Shown piece by piece: positions 12,201 through 24,105 of a stretch of 64,000 nucleotides of DNA. The position numbers and the translations under genes were made by a program. A model generated the notes under the pieces. That model ran no database searches. It was given only the letters and a program-made list of their open reading frames with translations, and was not told the DNA's origin. Source of the stretch: Telopea speciosissima. Its lineage: Eukaryota > Streptophyta > Magnoliopsida > Proteales > Proteaceae. How positions within the stretch are numbered: position 1 is the stretch's first letter; each line of letters opens with the position of its first letter. Location: positions 64,544,871-64,608,870 of the forward strand of contig NC_057918.1 in NCBI RefSeq assembly GCF_018873765.1. The letters run 5' to 3'.

Positions 12201-12685
12201 AGCTCTTCTGATTTCATTCTCTTTGGCAAGAAGTAGGTCATCCCTAATAGCCCAGAACTCATGTTTCTGTTAATGACTCTTACTATTTAATGTTCAAGGG
12301 TTTTCATGAATTTTTCTTCTTCATTTGAGAAGTTGCCCTTGGTTTTAGAGAGTCTCAGCCACCCAGGTGCGCAACTCTATCTGATTTGAGTCAACAATCC
12401 AGTTTTGGTGGGTTATAATGTTTATTAATATATAACTATTTGGTTTATCACAGTTTCCTACTTTCGTGAAAATTGCCTGGTGTTTTGGATTAAAGTTTAT
12501 AAATCCTTACTATATTCTCTGTTTTTTGATGAATTTTTGGCATTATTTCTTTGTAGTGCTCTTCTGCTCTCTCCATCTTTTTAATCGGCTGAATCTGTAA
12601 AGCTAAATTGTAATACTCGATTTGATTATTTTGAATCTGTTAAGCTAAATTGTAGAATGAAATTACTATTTTTCTGGGAACAAAT

Positions 12686-13085
12686 TTGGTAAATAAACGG
12701 ATTGCTATATTATTGTCAAAGAGATGGGAAAGTGTTTGGGCTTCCTTCCCTGTTCTAGATTTTAATGAAAACTTCTGGCTCTCTAGTAATGAGTATATAG
12801 ATTATGTAGAAAATTCACTGCAGAAACGCTCGCAGGTGAACATTCAGAAGTTCAAGCTCTGTATGGAAACTTTGAACCGTGGAAATTTCAAAATTGGCTC
12901 ATGGATAAAATTTGCAACAAAAGGCAACTTTGAAGAGCTAGCTATCAACATGTCAGCTAATAATGCTTCTATACAACTTGTCCATTTGGTCGACAAAGAA
13001 TGTAGGTTTTGTTATAGGTTGCCATAGAGCATCTTCACAACAGAATCTCTTATTGTTTTAAAGTTAAAGAATCTCTATATGATAA
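12686..13085 (+). pseudogene. Captured F-box/LRR gene fragment in MULE copy B
   Basis: This is the better-preserved copy of the captured fragment. It opens at 12686 and reads LLSKRWESVWASFPVLDF, then FIDYVENSLQ-like sequence, IQKFKLCMETLN, WIKFA, FEELAINM and LPxSIFTTESLIVLKLKNL. This is the usual order of plant F-box/RNI/FBD proteins just after the F-box (LSKRWxxLWxSxPxLDF). A TAG at 13025-13027 interrupts it where copy A has CAG. No F-box and no complete LRR domain are present. It lies within about 150 bases of the element end and antisense to the transposase. Confidence 0.7.
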
Positions 13086-13229
13086 TGACCTGTTTCCTGG
13101 GTTGTTTCAAATAAACACAATGGCTTGCGGTGAAGATTCTTGGTTAGGGTAAGATATAAGAGATAGAGATTCAGTAAGGTTAGGGTTTTCTTACCTGACC
13201 GGCGGTATGCTCACAAGGGTGCACGGTTT

Positions 13230-13590
13230 ATTTCATCAACTCCAGTTACTTCATCAAGGATTTGTGGTACACGGTTACTTCATCAACTTCGGCGACTGCA
13301 ACTTGCCATAAGGACTGGATCAGAGTGGAGATTGGAGAGTGGAGGGCGGAGGATAGAATTAGGGATTGTTATTCATTTAGGATAGAAAAGGGTAAATAGG
13401 TCACTTCACTACACCTAAAGGGTAGTTTAGGTATTTAAAAAATATTTAGCCCAAGCAAACGGTGATTCACTATAGACAGGGCTACTCGAAAGACATGGTA
13501 AAGTGTAGGGGGTGTTCAAGTAATTTTTCAAACTTTGGGGAGTCTAAGCAAAATGGCTATTGTACAGGGGGTGTCCAAGTAATTTTCTCA
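13230..13590. other. Short non-coding stretch between MULE and Copia fragment
   Basis: No open frame of interest is seen. It contains repeats of cttcatcaac at 13235-13290, and a segment with repeated gggggtgt..caagtaattttt motifs at 13508-13590. Confidence 0.5.
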
Positions 13591-15680
13591 AATATCAACC
13601 ACCTGATCTTTCGTAGAAATGAACCGGACATCTAGAGTGCCTTTGGCAAACATGTTTTGCACAAAGTGATAGTCTATCTCGATGTGCTTTGTACGGGTGT
13701 GAAACACAGGATTGACGGTTCGTATGTAGCCCCCACATTATCACACCACAATGTTGGTGCAGTTGGGAGGAATATATGAAATTCTTTTAGAATGGATTAG
13801 AGCCACATGACTTCAACGGTCGTGTTGGCAATAGCCCGATATTCAGCCTCGCTGCTAGAACAAGCAACCGTGGCTTGCTTACATGAGCTCCATGAGATCA
13901 GACTAGTGACATGAAAAATTGCAAATCCTCTGGTGGATTTGTGATCATCAGGGCATACAACCCAACTAGCATCAGAAAAGGCGGAGAGTTGCATCTTTGA
14001 TTGACTTTCAAGCAGAAGACCATGTCCAGATGTGTCCTTGAGGTATCTGAGGATACGGTTTATAGCTGCCCAATGATTTGTACTAGGGCGATGCATGAAC
14101 TAGCAAACTTTGTTAACAACATATTGAATATCTTGGCACGTCAGGATAACATATTATAGGGCACCAACAATACTATGATATAAGGTGGGATTATCCATAA
14201 GAGTCCCTTGTAGTTGTGACAATTTGGTGGTGGTGGCAATATGAGTAGAAATACCCTTGTAATCTGCCATCTTGGTCCTAGCCAATAGATCAAGCGCAAA
14301 CTGGCGTTGAGATAAAACAAGCGCTTTCTCAATAGGCGTAACACTAATACCAAGAAAAATAGTGCAATGGTTCCAAATCCTTGATTGCAAAAGTAGCAGC
14401 GGTACGAATAAACTCGATGAAGAAGATGCCACAACTGCCGGTGACGATGATGTCATCCACATAGATTAAAATATAAATGATGATGTTGCCCTTGTGATCA
14501 ATAAATAAAGAAGTATCTGTTTTAGAAACAACAAAGCAATTTTCCAACAGAAAAGAACTCAGTTTATCAAACCATGCACAGGGGGCTTGTTTGAGTCTGT
14601 ACGACGACTTTTGAAGCTTATAGAAACTGCTGGTTTGCAAATCTAAGGGTTAAGAAATAAAAACTTCCTCATTTAGGTTGCCATGAAGGAAGGCATTTTG
14701 GACGTCAAGTTGAAAAATGGGCCATGATTTAGAGAGAGCAATAGAGAGCACGAGACGGATGGTTGTTGGTTTAACAACTTGACTGAAGGTCTCATTATAG
14801 TTCAAGCATTCATGTTGATTGTAGCCTTTAGCTACAAGGCGAGCCATATAGCGGTCAAGTGACCATCCGCTTTGTGCTTTATTTGAAACACCCATTTACA
14901 CCCAACAATGTTTATAGATGGTGTAGGAGGGACCAAAGTCCAATTGCTATTTTTAATGAGGGCTGTGAATTCATGATCCATAATTTTTTGCCACAAAAGA
15001 GACTTATTGGCCACTGTGAAGGAAGTGGGTTCAATTTGAGTGGTGGGGGATACAGTGGAAACTAAAACTTTAGGACGGCGAGTGCCATCACGGTTGCTAG
15101 TGATCATGGGGTGTTGGTTCACACAAGAGAGGGTAATGGAAGGTCAACAATTAGATCAATAGTTGTAGTGTGGGAAGTAGGGGGTGGGAATGGTATCTGT
15201 GAGGGGACGAGATGATGAGTGAGAAGAGCTAGGGGTAGCGGATGGGGAAGTGGATTTCAAAGATGCACTAAGGGTTGGGGATGGTTGCACTGCATGCTGA
15301 GTGGGAGATGAGGACACCCTCTAAATCAGAGGCGGTGGCCCCAAGCAGAGAGAGGGCTGGGAGGTGGGGTGGTCATAGTGGCCCTTGTCCCAGCTTCCCT
15401 CAAAGAAAATCGGGTTTCATAAAAAATAACATGACGAGATATGATGGTCCACCAAAAAGCTTTATCATAGCAAACATAGCCCTTGTGGTACGCACTGTAT
15501 CCCAAGAAAACATATATACTGGACCTGTAATATAACTTATGCCGATTAAATGGGCATAGTAGTGGATAGCAAACAATCCAAAACCCCATAGGTGTTCATA
15601 AGTAGGGTGTGTCCATGTAGCCGAAATTTAGGGCAAACAAAACCCAAAATTTATCATTGAGAAGTAGGTTAACATTTTTT
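13590..15680 (-). mobile_element. Truncated Copia retrotransposon (integrase end, RT, RNase H)
   Basis: Read on the minus strand from 15680 to 13590. It begins in the integrase C-terminus (SSIYVFLGYSAYHKGYVCYD, 15589-15326). RT follows ([20 protein letters not shown], then [43 protein letters not shown]), with an intact [10 protein letters not shown] near 14445. RNase H follows (DASWVVCPDDHKSTRGFAIF, CSSSEAEYRAIA; 14096-13797). Stops and frameshifts separate the blocks. Gag, protease, the integrase core and both LTRs are absent. The region 13600-14150 is closely related to 24195-24754, so both derive from one family. Confidence 0.85.
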
Positions 15681-15689
15681 AATAGCAGT

Positions 15690-16026
15690 GCAAGATGAGT
15701 TGACATTTAGACTGACCCCGGAGTATGTGCCTTGCGGATTCTTAAGGGTATTAAAGGATTTTGTGGGTTAACCTCTTGGGCTTTTGCGGATTAGCCTTGA
15801 CAAATGTGTTTGGTATCCTCTAGATTATCACATTTTTCCCATGCATTTAACGAGAATAAGGTAACTTCCAAATATGATAGTCTAAGATGAAAAGCTGCCA
15901 ACGTATAGGAAAAGAAATAAAATTTAAAATAAAAACTCCTAAGCTCTCCTAATCTCCAGATAGCTACCGAGACGTTTTTACCTCTGTGTAAAATTTATGA
16001 ATGACTTTTTTTATGTTCATTATATG

Positions 16027-16063
<37 letters not shown>

Positions 16064-16250
16064 TAGCATTTAAACATTTATTTTGTTACATACATATTCT
16101 CTCCGCCATCCAATAAATAGTCATACATGCATTTTATGTATCCTAGGAAGTAGGCTTCTTCCCCTTAACATCATAAGCGATGCAATGAGTTTTCACATCC
16201 TAAATGTCTCACATGCATTTGCACGTGAAAGTTAGGTTGTATATATATAT
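15690..16250. repeat. Non-coding stretch with CT/CA and TA microsatellites
   Basis: No gene is seen. A compound microsatellite of CT then CA repeats lies at 16027-16063, and a short TA tract at about 16238-16253, just before the Ty3 integrase remnant. Confidence 0.7.
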
Positions 16251-16254
16251 ATAT

Positions 16255-17335
16255 GGAGGGAGGCGAAAGTCCAACAGATTGATGCAGAACCATGTTGGAT
16301 GGACTTAATAATCAATTACCTTAAAGAAGGTACTTATCCTACTTAAAGTGCATAAGGACCTATGAAGCACACTACGTGCCTCAGGAAGTTCATGAAGGAA
16401 TATGTGGGCAACATCTTGGTGGAAGAGCGCTAGCACACTAGATTCTACGACAAGGGTGTTATTGGTCAAAAAAATGCACAAAGAATGCATGAATTATGCC
16501 AAAAAAATGTGAGAAGTGTCATCTCTACAAACCAGTTCATAGGCAACTAGCATCGACTCTTGTCCCAATGATCAGCCCTCTTCCATTCGCAATGTGGGGG
16601 AGGGATATCATAGGTCTTCACACCTACAGCCCAAGGGAAAAAGTTTGTAATAGTAGCAATTGATTACTTTACAAAGTGGGTTGAAGCAGAGTTCCTAACG
16701 CTCATTACTGAGGAGAAAGTTGAGAAGTTCTTTAAGCATTCAGTGGTTTTTAGGTATGGCGTCCAACGAATAGTCATGACTGACAATGAAGGCAATTAGT
16801 CGGTAGAAAATGTAAAGCTCTTTGCGAAGAATTAGAGATCGACCACAGAACCACATCCGTAGCATCCCCAAGCAAATGGGCAAGCTGAGGTCACAAACAG
16901 AACACTCCTCCAAGGCATTAAAAAGAAATTGGAAGACGCCAAAGGACTATGGGCAGCAGAACTTCAAAGCACATTGTGGGCATACCGAACTACTACTAGA
17001 TTAACTACAAGAGAAGAGTAATCAAGAGGCCTTGAGAGCTAATTTAGACCTGACCAACGAGGTATGAGACCTAGCTAGTCTGAGGATGGCAACCTATAGT
17101 TAGAAGTTGCAAAATATTATAACTCAAGGGTACGAGAGAAAAGTTTCTGACCAAGAGACCTAGTTCTGCAAAGTGTAGAGGCCTCACAAACTTCTAATAC
17201 AGAGTTACCACGGAAATCCGCCTAGGGACATTACCCCTTTTAGTTAAGGCATCGGACCTCATAAGACCTCTAAGTCGAGGCAGGGCATAAGTAAGACATT
17301 TTAGTTAAGACACCGCACCTCATAAGACATTATAG
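16255..17335 (+). pseudogene. Ty3/Tat-like integrase remnant
   Basis: In shifting plus-strand frames this reads as a Ty3-type integrase. An N-terminal zinc-binding part has HEGICGQHLGGRALAH, then KCEKCHLYKPVHRQLAST. PLPFAMWGRDIIG follows, then the catalytic core with IDYFTKWVEAE-like sequence and a degraded DNG (tgacaatgaaggc at 16780), and ASPQANGQAEVTNRTLLQGI with LWAAELQSTLWAYRTTTR (16860-17000). The pattern and vocabulary match Tat/Athila-lineage integrases. Many stops and frameshifts are present. The 3' part (17160-17335) has short internal repeats (ttagttaag..acctcataagac). Confidence 0.75.
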
Positions 17336-18134
17336 GCGGGGGTGTATACTCGCCAGCTACTAATGTTAATAAGAATCAAGATGGAGTTCCTAATGTTGAT
17401 ACGGATGATCAAGGTGATATTGGTAATATTGATAAGGATCAAGGTGGCATTCCTATTTTATCTACAACCACCAATAGTAGGAGATCTTCATCAACCGATT
17501 GTGATAAGGATGCATGCAATATTACACCTAATGTTGATAACGATACACCTAGTCCTTCCATAAATTAAGGACCACAATCATTGTTAAATACAAATGTATC
17601 CCAAGAGATTGAGAAGTAGTGGAAATCAACTTATCATGTGGACATAGGTTACTAAACCACACCACGTATATTGCCCTGTGTTCTGGACGTAGGTTACTAA
17701 ACCACACCCGCTATAGTGCCCTATGTTCTTCCTCTATTCTTCTTCTCTAAAACTCATGTATTGGCATGCATTTCATGTATGTCCATGCAAAACTACTGAC
17801 CACTACTATACACTCTTCTATGGCCCTAGATTTTCAAGTCATGATTATCCATGTGGCAAACCTCGGTAGGGTTGAAACTTGACTGAGTTGGACGTAGCGG
17901 TCTACCTATCTACAAAATTTGGGCCCAATCTAATGTGCCACATGTTAGTTGATGACTTTTGATGTAGACATGTAGAAAAAATTTCTATGTGTGTAAGAAT
18001 TGAGCTACCAAAAAATTTTAATTTGGGTGCCCAACAAATATAATAATAGTTTTTGTCTTCATTGAAGTTCACCAAAATAACCATTTAAAAAAAGAACCTA
18101 TAAATTGTTGTTCGGGAAATACCAAGTGACCAAT

Positions 18135-18895
18135 CCGGTAGTTCCAACCGAGCTCGTTCGGTTAAAGCTTGGCCCGACCCGATTGTTAAATGTGTCTGGC
18201 TTAAGATCGACTCGTTTAATAATCGGGCAGTCTCGGTGTGAGGTCCTAGCCTGTCGGGTGCCTGATTGGACCGATCGATTCCAAGCTCGACCTAGCTCGC
18301 CCGGTTACAGCCCAACCTAGCTCAACCCATATAAGATTTCTTGAAATTCCCATTTTACCCTAAGATACATTTCTTACTGATATCGGTATCAAAATGTGTC
18401 AGATGATGTACAAATTTTTTGTGAGAGACTAAATTTATTCTGTGAGAACAAATAATCTTCCGGGTTTCCAATGTTTCGTTCATCTTTCCATTATATATAT
18501 ATATATATGTTTGGATATCAAAGTTCATTAGTGAAGCTAATTTCTGACTTGACAAGTGGAAGACTGCATCCCTGAATTCCACACTTGTTAGAGTGCCTCT
18601 AGCAAGCACACAAAACACCTGAGAATTCACTACAGGAATTTCTTCATCCATTAACCATGAAATTATTGGAACCCATTTATTGGTCAAGTTAAAGAATGTA
18701 TAATAATTGATCAAGATTTAATATCACTAAGCGTGAAATTATTAGAACCCATTTAATAAATGGACCAGTTAAGGCCTGTTTAGAATTAAATAGGTGTATA
18801 GCCCGGTTATAGCCCGATTTTAGTAGCCCGAGACCGACCGAGACCACCTAGGCCTGGCCCAATTAGCTAAACAGACGGTCATGGTGCAAGGCTTG
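18135..18895. mobile_element. Unclassified insertion private to the left palindrome arm
   Basis: The right arm lacks this block; arm homology resumes at atccaccatgatccgaaagt (about 18908). The ends are rich in ggcccgacccg, tagcccggttatagcccg and gaccgaccgagacc motifs, resembling the low-complexity termini of hAT-like MITEs. Clean inverted termini and target-site duplications could not be defined. Inside is a minus-strand open frame (18355-18714, 119 codons) with a TA microsatellite at about 18492-18509. Its protein is not recognised. Confidence 0.45.
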
Positions 18896-19549
18896 AGATT
18901 GATGAAAATCCACCATGATCCGAAAGTAATGGAAATACTAGTTTGTAAGAAATGTCTACGATGTCCATCTACTGGTAGACCCATGGGTCATCCCAATAAA
19001 CATTCTTTGTTTGGTGTTTAGGGCAGTCTAGGATGTGTTGGGACCCCAATTTATGCTTAATTGATATAAACTTTTTTGTTATTTGTAACAGCCCAACCAC
19101 TATAGAATCTATGGACTATCCACATAGATGGGCCTTGTGGAATGTGATGTGACAATTCTGATCGTTGGATATATATGGTGAATGGACAAGATGGTTAATT
19201 ACCTTGTTAAATTTTAGACTCAAAAGTAAACATTAGCACACTCCCTCTCGATAGGCCAAATTGTGGCATACCTTTCTATTGTCTTAATCTACATCTTTTA
19301 TGAGAGGGAAGTAGGGTAACTATTTGGGGCATAAAAAATCCTCCCTAAAATCCTCTCTACCATTAAAACAAATTTGTGAAAGATATAGTCTATTATTCGC
19401 ATATCAAATAGCTATATGTTTTGAATTGTCATGCACTTTTATGTAACTAATTTCAATTTATTTATTTTATAAAGTTGACTTTGAGGACGGTAAAAAGCAT
19501 ACTCTATTAAACCAACTATCTAGATATAGGCATTGCAAATCTTTCTTAG

Positions 19550-20323
19550 TTAATAGTCACTTCAAATATTTTAATGCCTACCCTATTCTCCTCGCTTCTT
19601 CTCCCTTCCTCATTCAAAATGTCTAGAATGACCAAATCGTAACCCTAGATTTCGTCCAACATAATCATCATTTCCTTGGCCTTGTATAGACCTTGTATCA
19701 AGCATGAAAAATAGTGGCCCTTCTCTGAACTCCTCTCTATATCTACACTTATAAAAGATGGCAGTGTCATTAACTCTAAGCTCTTTCTCCCTAACAAACG
19801 TGCACCACTCTTTTGTAAACACAAAGCTATGATAGCTTTTCCAATAACAATATCGAAAGCTTCAAGGCTTAAGATCCTTGTCAACGAAAAATAAATTGAT
19901 GGCTTCTACTATAACACTATGGAAGTGCTTTATAACATAACTTTTGGGGATGAGTAGCCTGCTCAGTTTCCCAACATCACTAGTTGTTAGTACCTTTTCA
20001 AACAATTTCTTATACACAAGAGTCCATCTATTTGATTGCATTTAGTTCATCACTTCATTCAGAAAATCTTGCCCATTTGATTGTCATTGGCCCACCATTC
20101 CATTCAGAAGATCACGTCCATTTGAATGCTTACGGTCCACAATTCCATTCAAAATAGCATGTCCATTTGATTGACGTTGGTCCCACATTTCGTGTGGAAG
20201 AGCCCATCGAGTTGATTGTCTTTGGTCTACCATTTCATTTAGAAGAATCCACCCATTTGATTGCCTTTTGTCCATCACATCATTTTCAATCTTCAAATAT
20301 TCCCTCGTTCTAAAATCAGTCAT
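19550..20323 (-). pseudogene. B3-domain (RAV/NGA-like) gene copy X, broken
   Basis: This is a minus-strand relative of 29872-30591. From the ATG at 20323 it reads MTDFRTREYLKIEN, then six 15-residue repeats of the type DQRQSNGxALLNxxV (about 20280-20015). A B3 domain follows (LFEKVLTTSDVGKLSRLLI, then FFVDKDLKP, FRYCYWKS, SFVFTKEWCTFV, NDTAIFYKCRYREE). Stop codons interrupt repeats five and six and the B3 domain after DLKP. The C-terminus is altered, with RLFGVN read as a KIFEVT-like sequence. It is one arm of the palindrome and is not expected to make a full protein. Confidence 0.75.
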
Positions 20324-20479
20324 CTCTTTGCGAAGAAAAAATGACAATAAGGGAGGGTTGGAAAGAAACAGAACTTCTACAAAGAAACTTGGTGAACATA
20401 ATACACTATAAATACTCGAATGAGAAAAAAGGAGTTGTTATCAAATGGAAAGTTAGATAAGCAAGGGAAAAAAATTTCT

Positions 20480-20700
20480 ACATGCCTGTTGTAGGAACCT
20501 CTCAATCCACCAGTCATAATAACCTCATCATCTGTCCATGTAGTAGGAAATGTAGGAAAGGTCCCTACAAGTGGTGTGTGGAAACTTTATTCCTTGGCTT
20601 TTTTTATTTATTTATGGTGAAACTTGGCAAAACATGACATAGTCAGGTCCTCGTATCTGAATAGTTAATTTATTAATCTACAAAGTTAATTGTAGATTTT
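20480..20700. repeat. Centre of the second palindrome
   Basis: The arms turn around here. Sequence matching 29420-29580 (cctctcaatccacca, cctcatcatctgtccat, gaaacttggcaaaacatg) is present once, in plus orientation, between the two inverted B3 upstream regions (20345-20460 and 20700-20875). In the 29 kb copy this block sits just upstream of the B3 gene, so the palindrome was formed around one unit's 5' flank. Confidence 0.6.
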
Positions 20701-20875
20701 TTTCTCCATACGAGATTTAACTTTCCATATGATAACAACTCATTTTTTACCATTCTAGTATTTATAGTGTATTATGTTCACCGAGTTTCTTTGTAGAAGT
20801 TCTTGTTTCTTTCCAACTCTCCCTTACTATCATTTTTTCTTCGTAGTTCTTTGTTTGGAATGTAGAGAGGGAGAG

Positions 20876-21529
20876 ATGGTTGATTTTAGAACGAGAAAAT
20901 ATTTGAAGATTGAAAATGAAGTGAAGCACAACAGGCAGTCAAATGGCCAGATTCTTCTAAATGGAATGGTGGACCAAAGGCAATCAACTGGATGGGCTCT
21001 TCCAATCGAAGTGATGGACCAACGACAATCAAATGGACAAGCTATTTTGAATAGAGTGGTGGACCGTAAGCATTCAAATGGACAAGCTCTTCTGAATGGA
21101 GTGGTGAGCGAATGGCAATCAAATGGTCAGGATCTTCTGAATGAAGTGATGTGCTAAAGACAATCAAATGGATGGATTCTTTTATATAAAAAATTGTTTG
21201 AAAAGTTACTAACAACTAGTGATGTTGGGAAACTGAGCAGGCTACTCTTCACCAAAAGTTATGCTATAGAACACTTCTCTAGTGTTATAGTGGAAGCCAT
21301 CAATTTATTTTTCGTTGACAAGGATCTTAAGCCTTGGAGCTTTCGATATTGTTATTAGAAAAGTTGTCGTAGCTTTGTGTTTACAAAAAAGTGGTGCAAG
21401 TTTGTTAGAGAGAAAGAGCTTAAAGTTAATGACACTGTCATCTTTTATAAGTGTAGATATAGAGAAGAGAGGCAAAGAGGGGAGGAGAATAGGGGAGACA
21501 TTAGATTATTTGGAGTCAATATTAACTAA
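20876..21529 (+). pseudogene. B3-domain (RAV/NGA-like) gene copy Y, broken
   Basis: The plus-strand copy begins MVDFRTRKYLKIENEV at 20876 and carries six 15-residue repeats (RQSNGQILLNGMVDQ type). TGCTAA ends the first open block at about 21157. The B3 domain follows (LFEKLLTTSDVGKLSRLLF, FFVDKDLKPWSFRYCY), a TAG, then KSCRSFVFTKKWCKFV and NDTVIFYKCRYREE. About 90 bases of the segment after the B3 domain are deleted compared with 29872-30591, but the end RLFGVNI is kept (21500-21526). Mirror-image partner of copy X. Confidence 0.75.
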
Positions 21530-22006
21530 GAAAGAGTTGGAATGCCGATCTAGATAGTTGATGAAGGCATAACTATGTGGATAGTCCATTGAATCTATCT
21601 CAATTAGGTATGAATTAGATGCTTTCTTTGGGGGGAGGGGGCATTAAATATTAATAGATATCTCGGTTAGCTTAATGTTTACTTATACTCATACTCTACT
21701 ATAAGGTATTTAAAAACAAGGGATGGTTTAGGACGGTTAGGAGTCCCGTCAAGTATCCTGGACCGTCCTAATTGGGGTCCCAACACATCCTAAACTGCCC
21801 TAAAAACTTGACAAAGGAATCTGTATTGGGATGGCCCATGGGTCTGCCAGTAGATGGACATCGTAGACATTCCTTTGAAACACCACTCTAGTATTTCCAT
21901 TACTTTCGGATCATGGTGGATTTATGTATGAGAGAATGCAACTGTCCTAGTATTACATTACTTGGTAGTTGGTATTTCCCAAACATCCATTTATAGGTTC
22001 TTTTTT

Positions 22007-23404
22007 GGGTAAATTACCGATCATCCCTAGATTTTCAATCGAAACTCAAATCACCCCTTAGTGTTTGAAAAAACTCAAATCACCCCTGGTTTAGACCCCA
22101 AAATGACAAATTAGTCCCTAATGTTAGTTTTATGCTGTTAAGTGATGATGTCAATCAATTAAATAAATTTAAATCCTTAAACTACCCTTGACCAGTGTTG
22201 ATTTATGATTTTACCCTTGTGACTAAAAACCCCAAAACCAATCTTCTTTCTCATATGACCTGCAACCCACCGTCCCTGGTCCTTGCATCTCTTCCCCCTC
22301 TTCTTGCAAGACTTCTGAACTCCAACAACATCTCGTTCTCATCCTCTCTCTCAACTCCTCATCTATGGCCTTTACAATGCTCATATTCCATATCAAACCT
22401 CGCTGAAGGAACCTATCTGTGCAAGCGATCAAAGAAATCTTTATGCCTACTCTAAGCTTCACCATGACCGAAGGAAAGACCTTCCAAAGGGGTGGAATAG
22501 GCCTTAAGAAACCAACTGAATTTGATGGTCAGATTCAGATTAATTTCAGAAATCAAATCCGAAAAGACAAAAAAAACCCCAAAACAGGGTACCGCCATCA
22601 TTACTGCTACAAAGATAGAAGAAGGCAGGGGAGGAGGAGAAAAATGTATTAAAAAAAAACACGGAACAGAGAAGGGAAGAAGAGTGAGAAGAAAAAAAAA
22701 AATGCAGCGGCAGTGGGAGATTTGCTTTGAGTTCATCTGAGGTGAATTTCGGTTTTGGAAAAGAAAAAAAAAGGGGGAACATCAAGGATACTTTAGATTT
22801 GCTTTGATTTCAAGGTGAATTTCGGTTTGCTTGCATTTTTCCGCTGATCTAAGAGCCGATCTCATCAAGTTTTACCGATTACACCCAAAAAAATTTCTGT
22901 TTTCTCTGTATTTTGTGTCTCCGTTCGTGAGATTTTAGGTCTGAGAAGACGATCAGCAACAATACAAATCGATCGATCGATCGGCCGGAGGTTGATGTTC
23001 GAACCAATCTCTGATTTTAGGGTTCGATGAGAAGTGGAAAGAAAAATGAAAACCCTAGGAATTGCAACGCTTGAGATATGCAAAGTTTACCCAAAAAAAG
23101 GTGAACATGAAGAAGAAGAATCACAGAAGGGTGAGGGAAGGGGAAGATGAGTTCATCGCTGGGGACTGCTCCGCCATCGCCGGAAGAGATTATTGTGAAA
23201 GAGGACAGAGATGAAAAGTGAAAATGAAAAAAAAACAAAGAAAATAAAAAGTCAAATAAAATTTGAGGTTAAATTTGTCATTTCAAGTTTTAGATAGATT
23301 TTAGTTGGCAGTGTTACTATAGAGGGGGACGGATGTGTTTTTTCAAAAATCAGGGGGTAATCTGAGTTTCGTTTGAAAATCAGGGGGTGATCTGTAATTT
23401 ACCC
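22007..23404. mobile_element. Pack-MULE-like element with terminal inverted repeats
   Basis: It starts gggtaaattaccgatca and ends tgatctgtaatttaccc. The inverted termini extend for at least 70 bases with mismatches (aaactcaaatcacccc versus the complement of ggggtaatctgagttt). Flanks are ttctttttt (21998-22006) and ttctatttttt (23405-23415), a 9-11 base duplication as expected for MULEs. The left palindrome arm shows the empty site (aaaaaaagaacctataaa at 18088-18105). No transposase is present. It contains the PDC-E2 fragment (22365-22481) and GC-richer sequence at 22840-23190 that may come from another gene. Confidence 0.75.
22365..22481 (+). pseudogene. Captured 5' coding fragment of plastid PDC-E2 (LTA2-like)
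   Basis: The frame from 22365 reads MAFTMLIFHIKPR, a TGA, then RNLSVQAIKEIFMPTLSFT and MTEGK. This closely resembles the end of the transit peptide and the start of the lipoyl domain of the plastid dihydrolipoamide acetyltransferase of pyruvate dehydrogenase, whose hallmark is REIFMPALSSTMTEGK. Homology stops at about 22481, before the lipoyl-lysine. The stop codon, the truncation and the surrounding terminal inverted repeats show a captured fragment and not a gene. Upstream sequence (22255-22364, CT-rich) could be captured 5' UTR. Confidence 0.7.
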
Positions 23405-24105
23405 TTCTATTTTTTAATGGTTATTGTGGTAAACTTCAATGAAAACAAAAACTAAAATTATATTTGTTGGGCACCTTATTGTGGTAGCTCAATTCTTATA
23501 CGCATATGACAGAAAATTTTCATACATGACCACATGATAAGTCATCAACTACCATGTGGCAGATTAGATTGGGCCTAAATTTTGAAGATAGGTAGATCGC
23601 TATGTCAAACTCAGTCAAGTTTTAGTCCTGTCGAGGTTTTCCACATGGATAAAATCATGACGTTGAAAATCTAGGGCCGTAGAAAAGTGTATAGTAGTTG
23701 TTGGAAGGTTTGCATGGACATATATGAAATGCACGCGAATACATGAGTGTTAGAGAAGAAGAATAGAAGAAGACCACAGGGCAATATACATGGTTCGGTT
23801 TAGTAACATACGTCCACATGATAAGTTGATTTTCATTACTTCTCAATCTCTTGGGATACATTGGTATTTAATAATGATTGTGGTCCTTTATTTATGGAAG
23901 GACTAGTTGTACCCTTATCAACATTAGCTGTAATATTGCATTCATCCTTATCACAATCGATTGATGAAGATCTCCCACTATTGGTTGTTGTAGATAAAAT
24001 AGGAAGGCCACCTTGATCCTCATCAATATTATGAAAGCGTCACCTTGATCATTAGGAACGCCACATTGATTCTTATTAACACTAGTAGCTAGCGAGTATA
24101 CACCC

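Larger units (their letters stand above)
4830..13229 (-). mobile_element. MULE copy B: right arm of the palindrome, interrupted by nested LTRs
   Basis: This is the minus-strand copy of the same MULE as 1-4490. It runs from the inner junction near 4830 to 13229, where gcacggttt mirrors the window start. The arm is split by an LTR at 6137-10216 flanked by CCTTC, which leaves MULE sequence at 4830-6136 and 10222-13229. Copy A is uninterrupted at the matching point (about 3065-3075). The copy carries the same F-box fragment near its outer end, on the plus strand. Confidence 0.85.

Noticed and set aside
17342-24104. A simple foldback transposon with its own transposase
   Set aside because: No transposase and no target-site duplication at the outer ends; described as a palindromic repeat unit instead.
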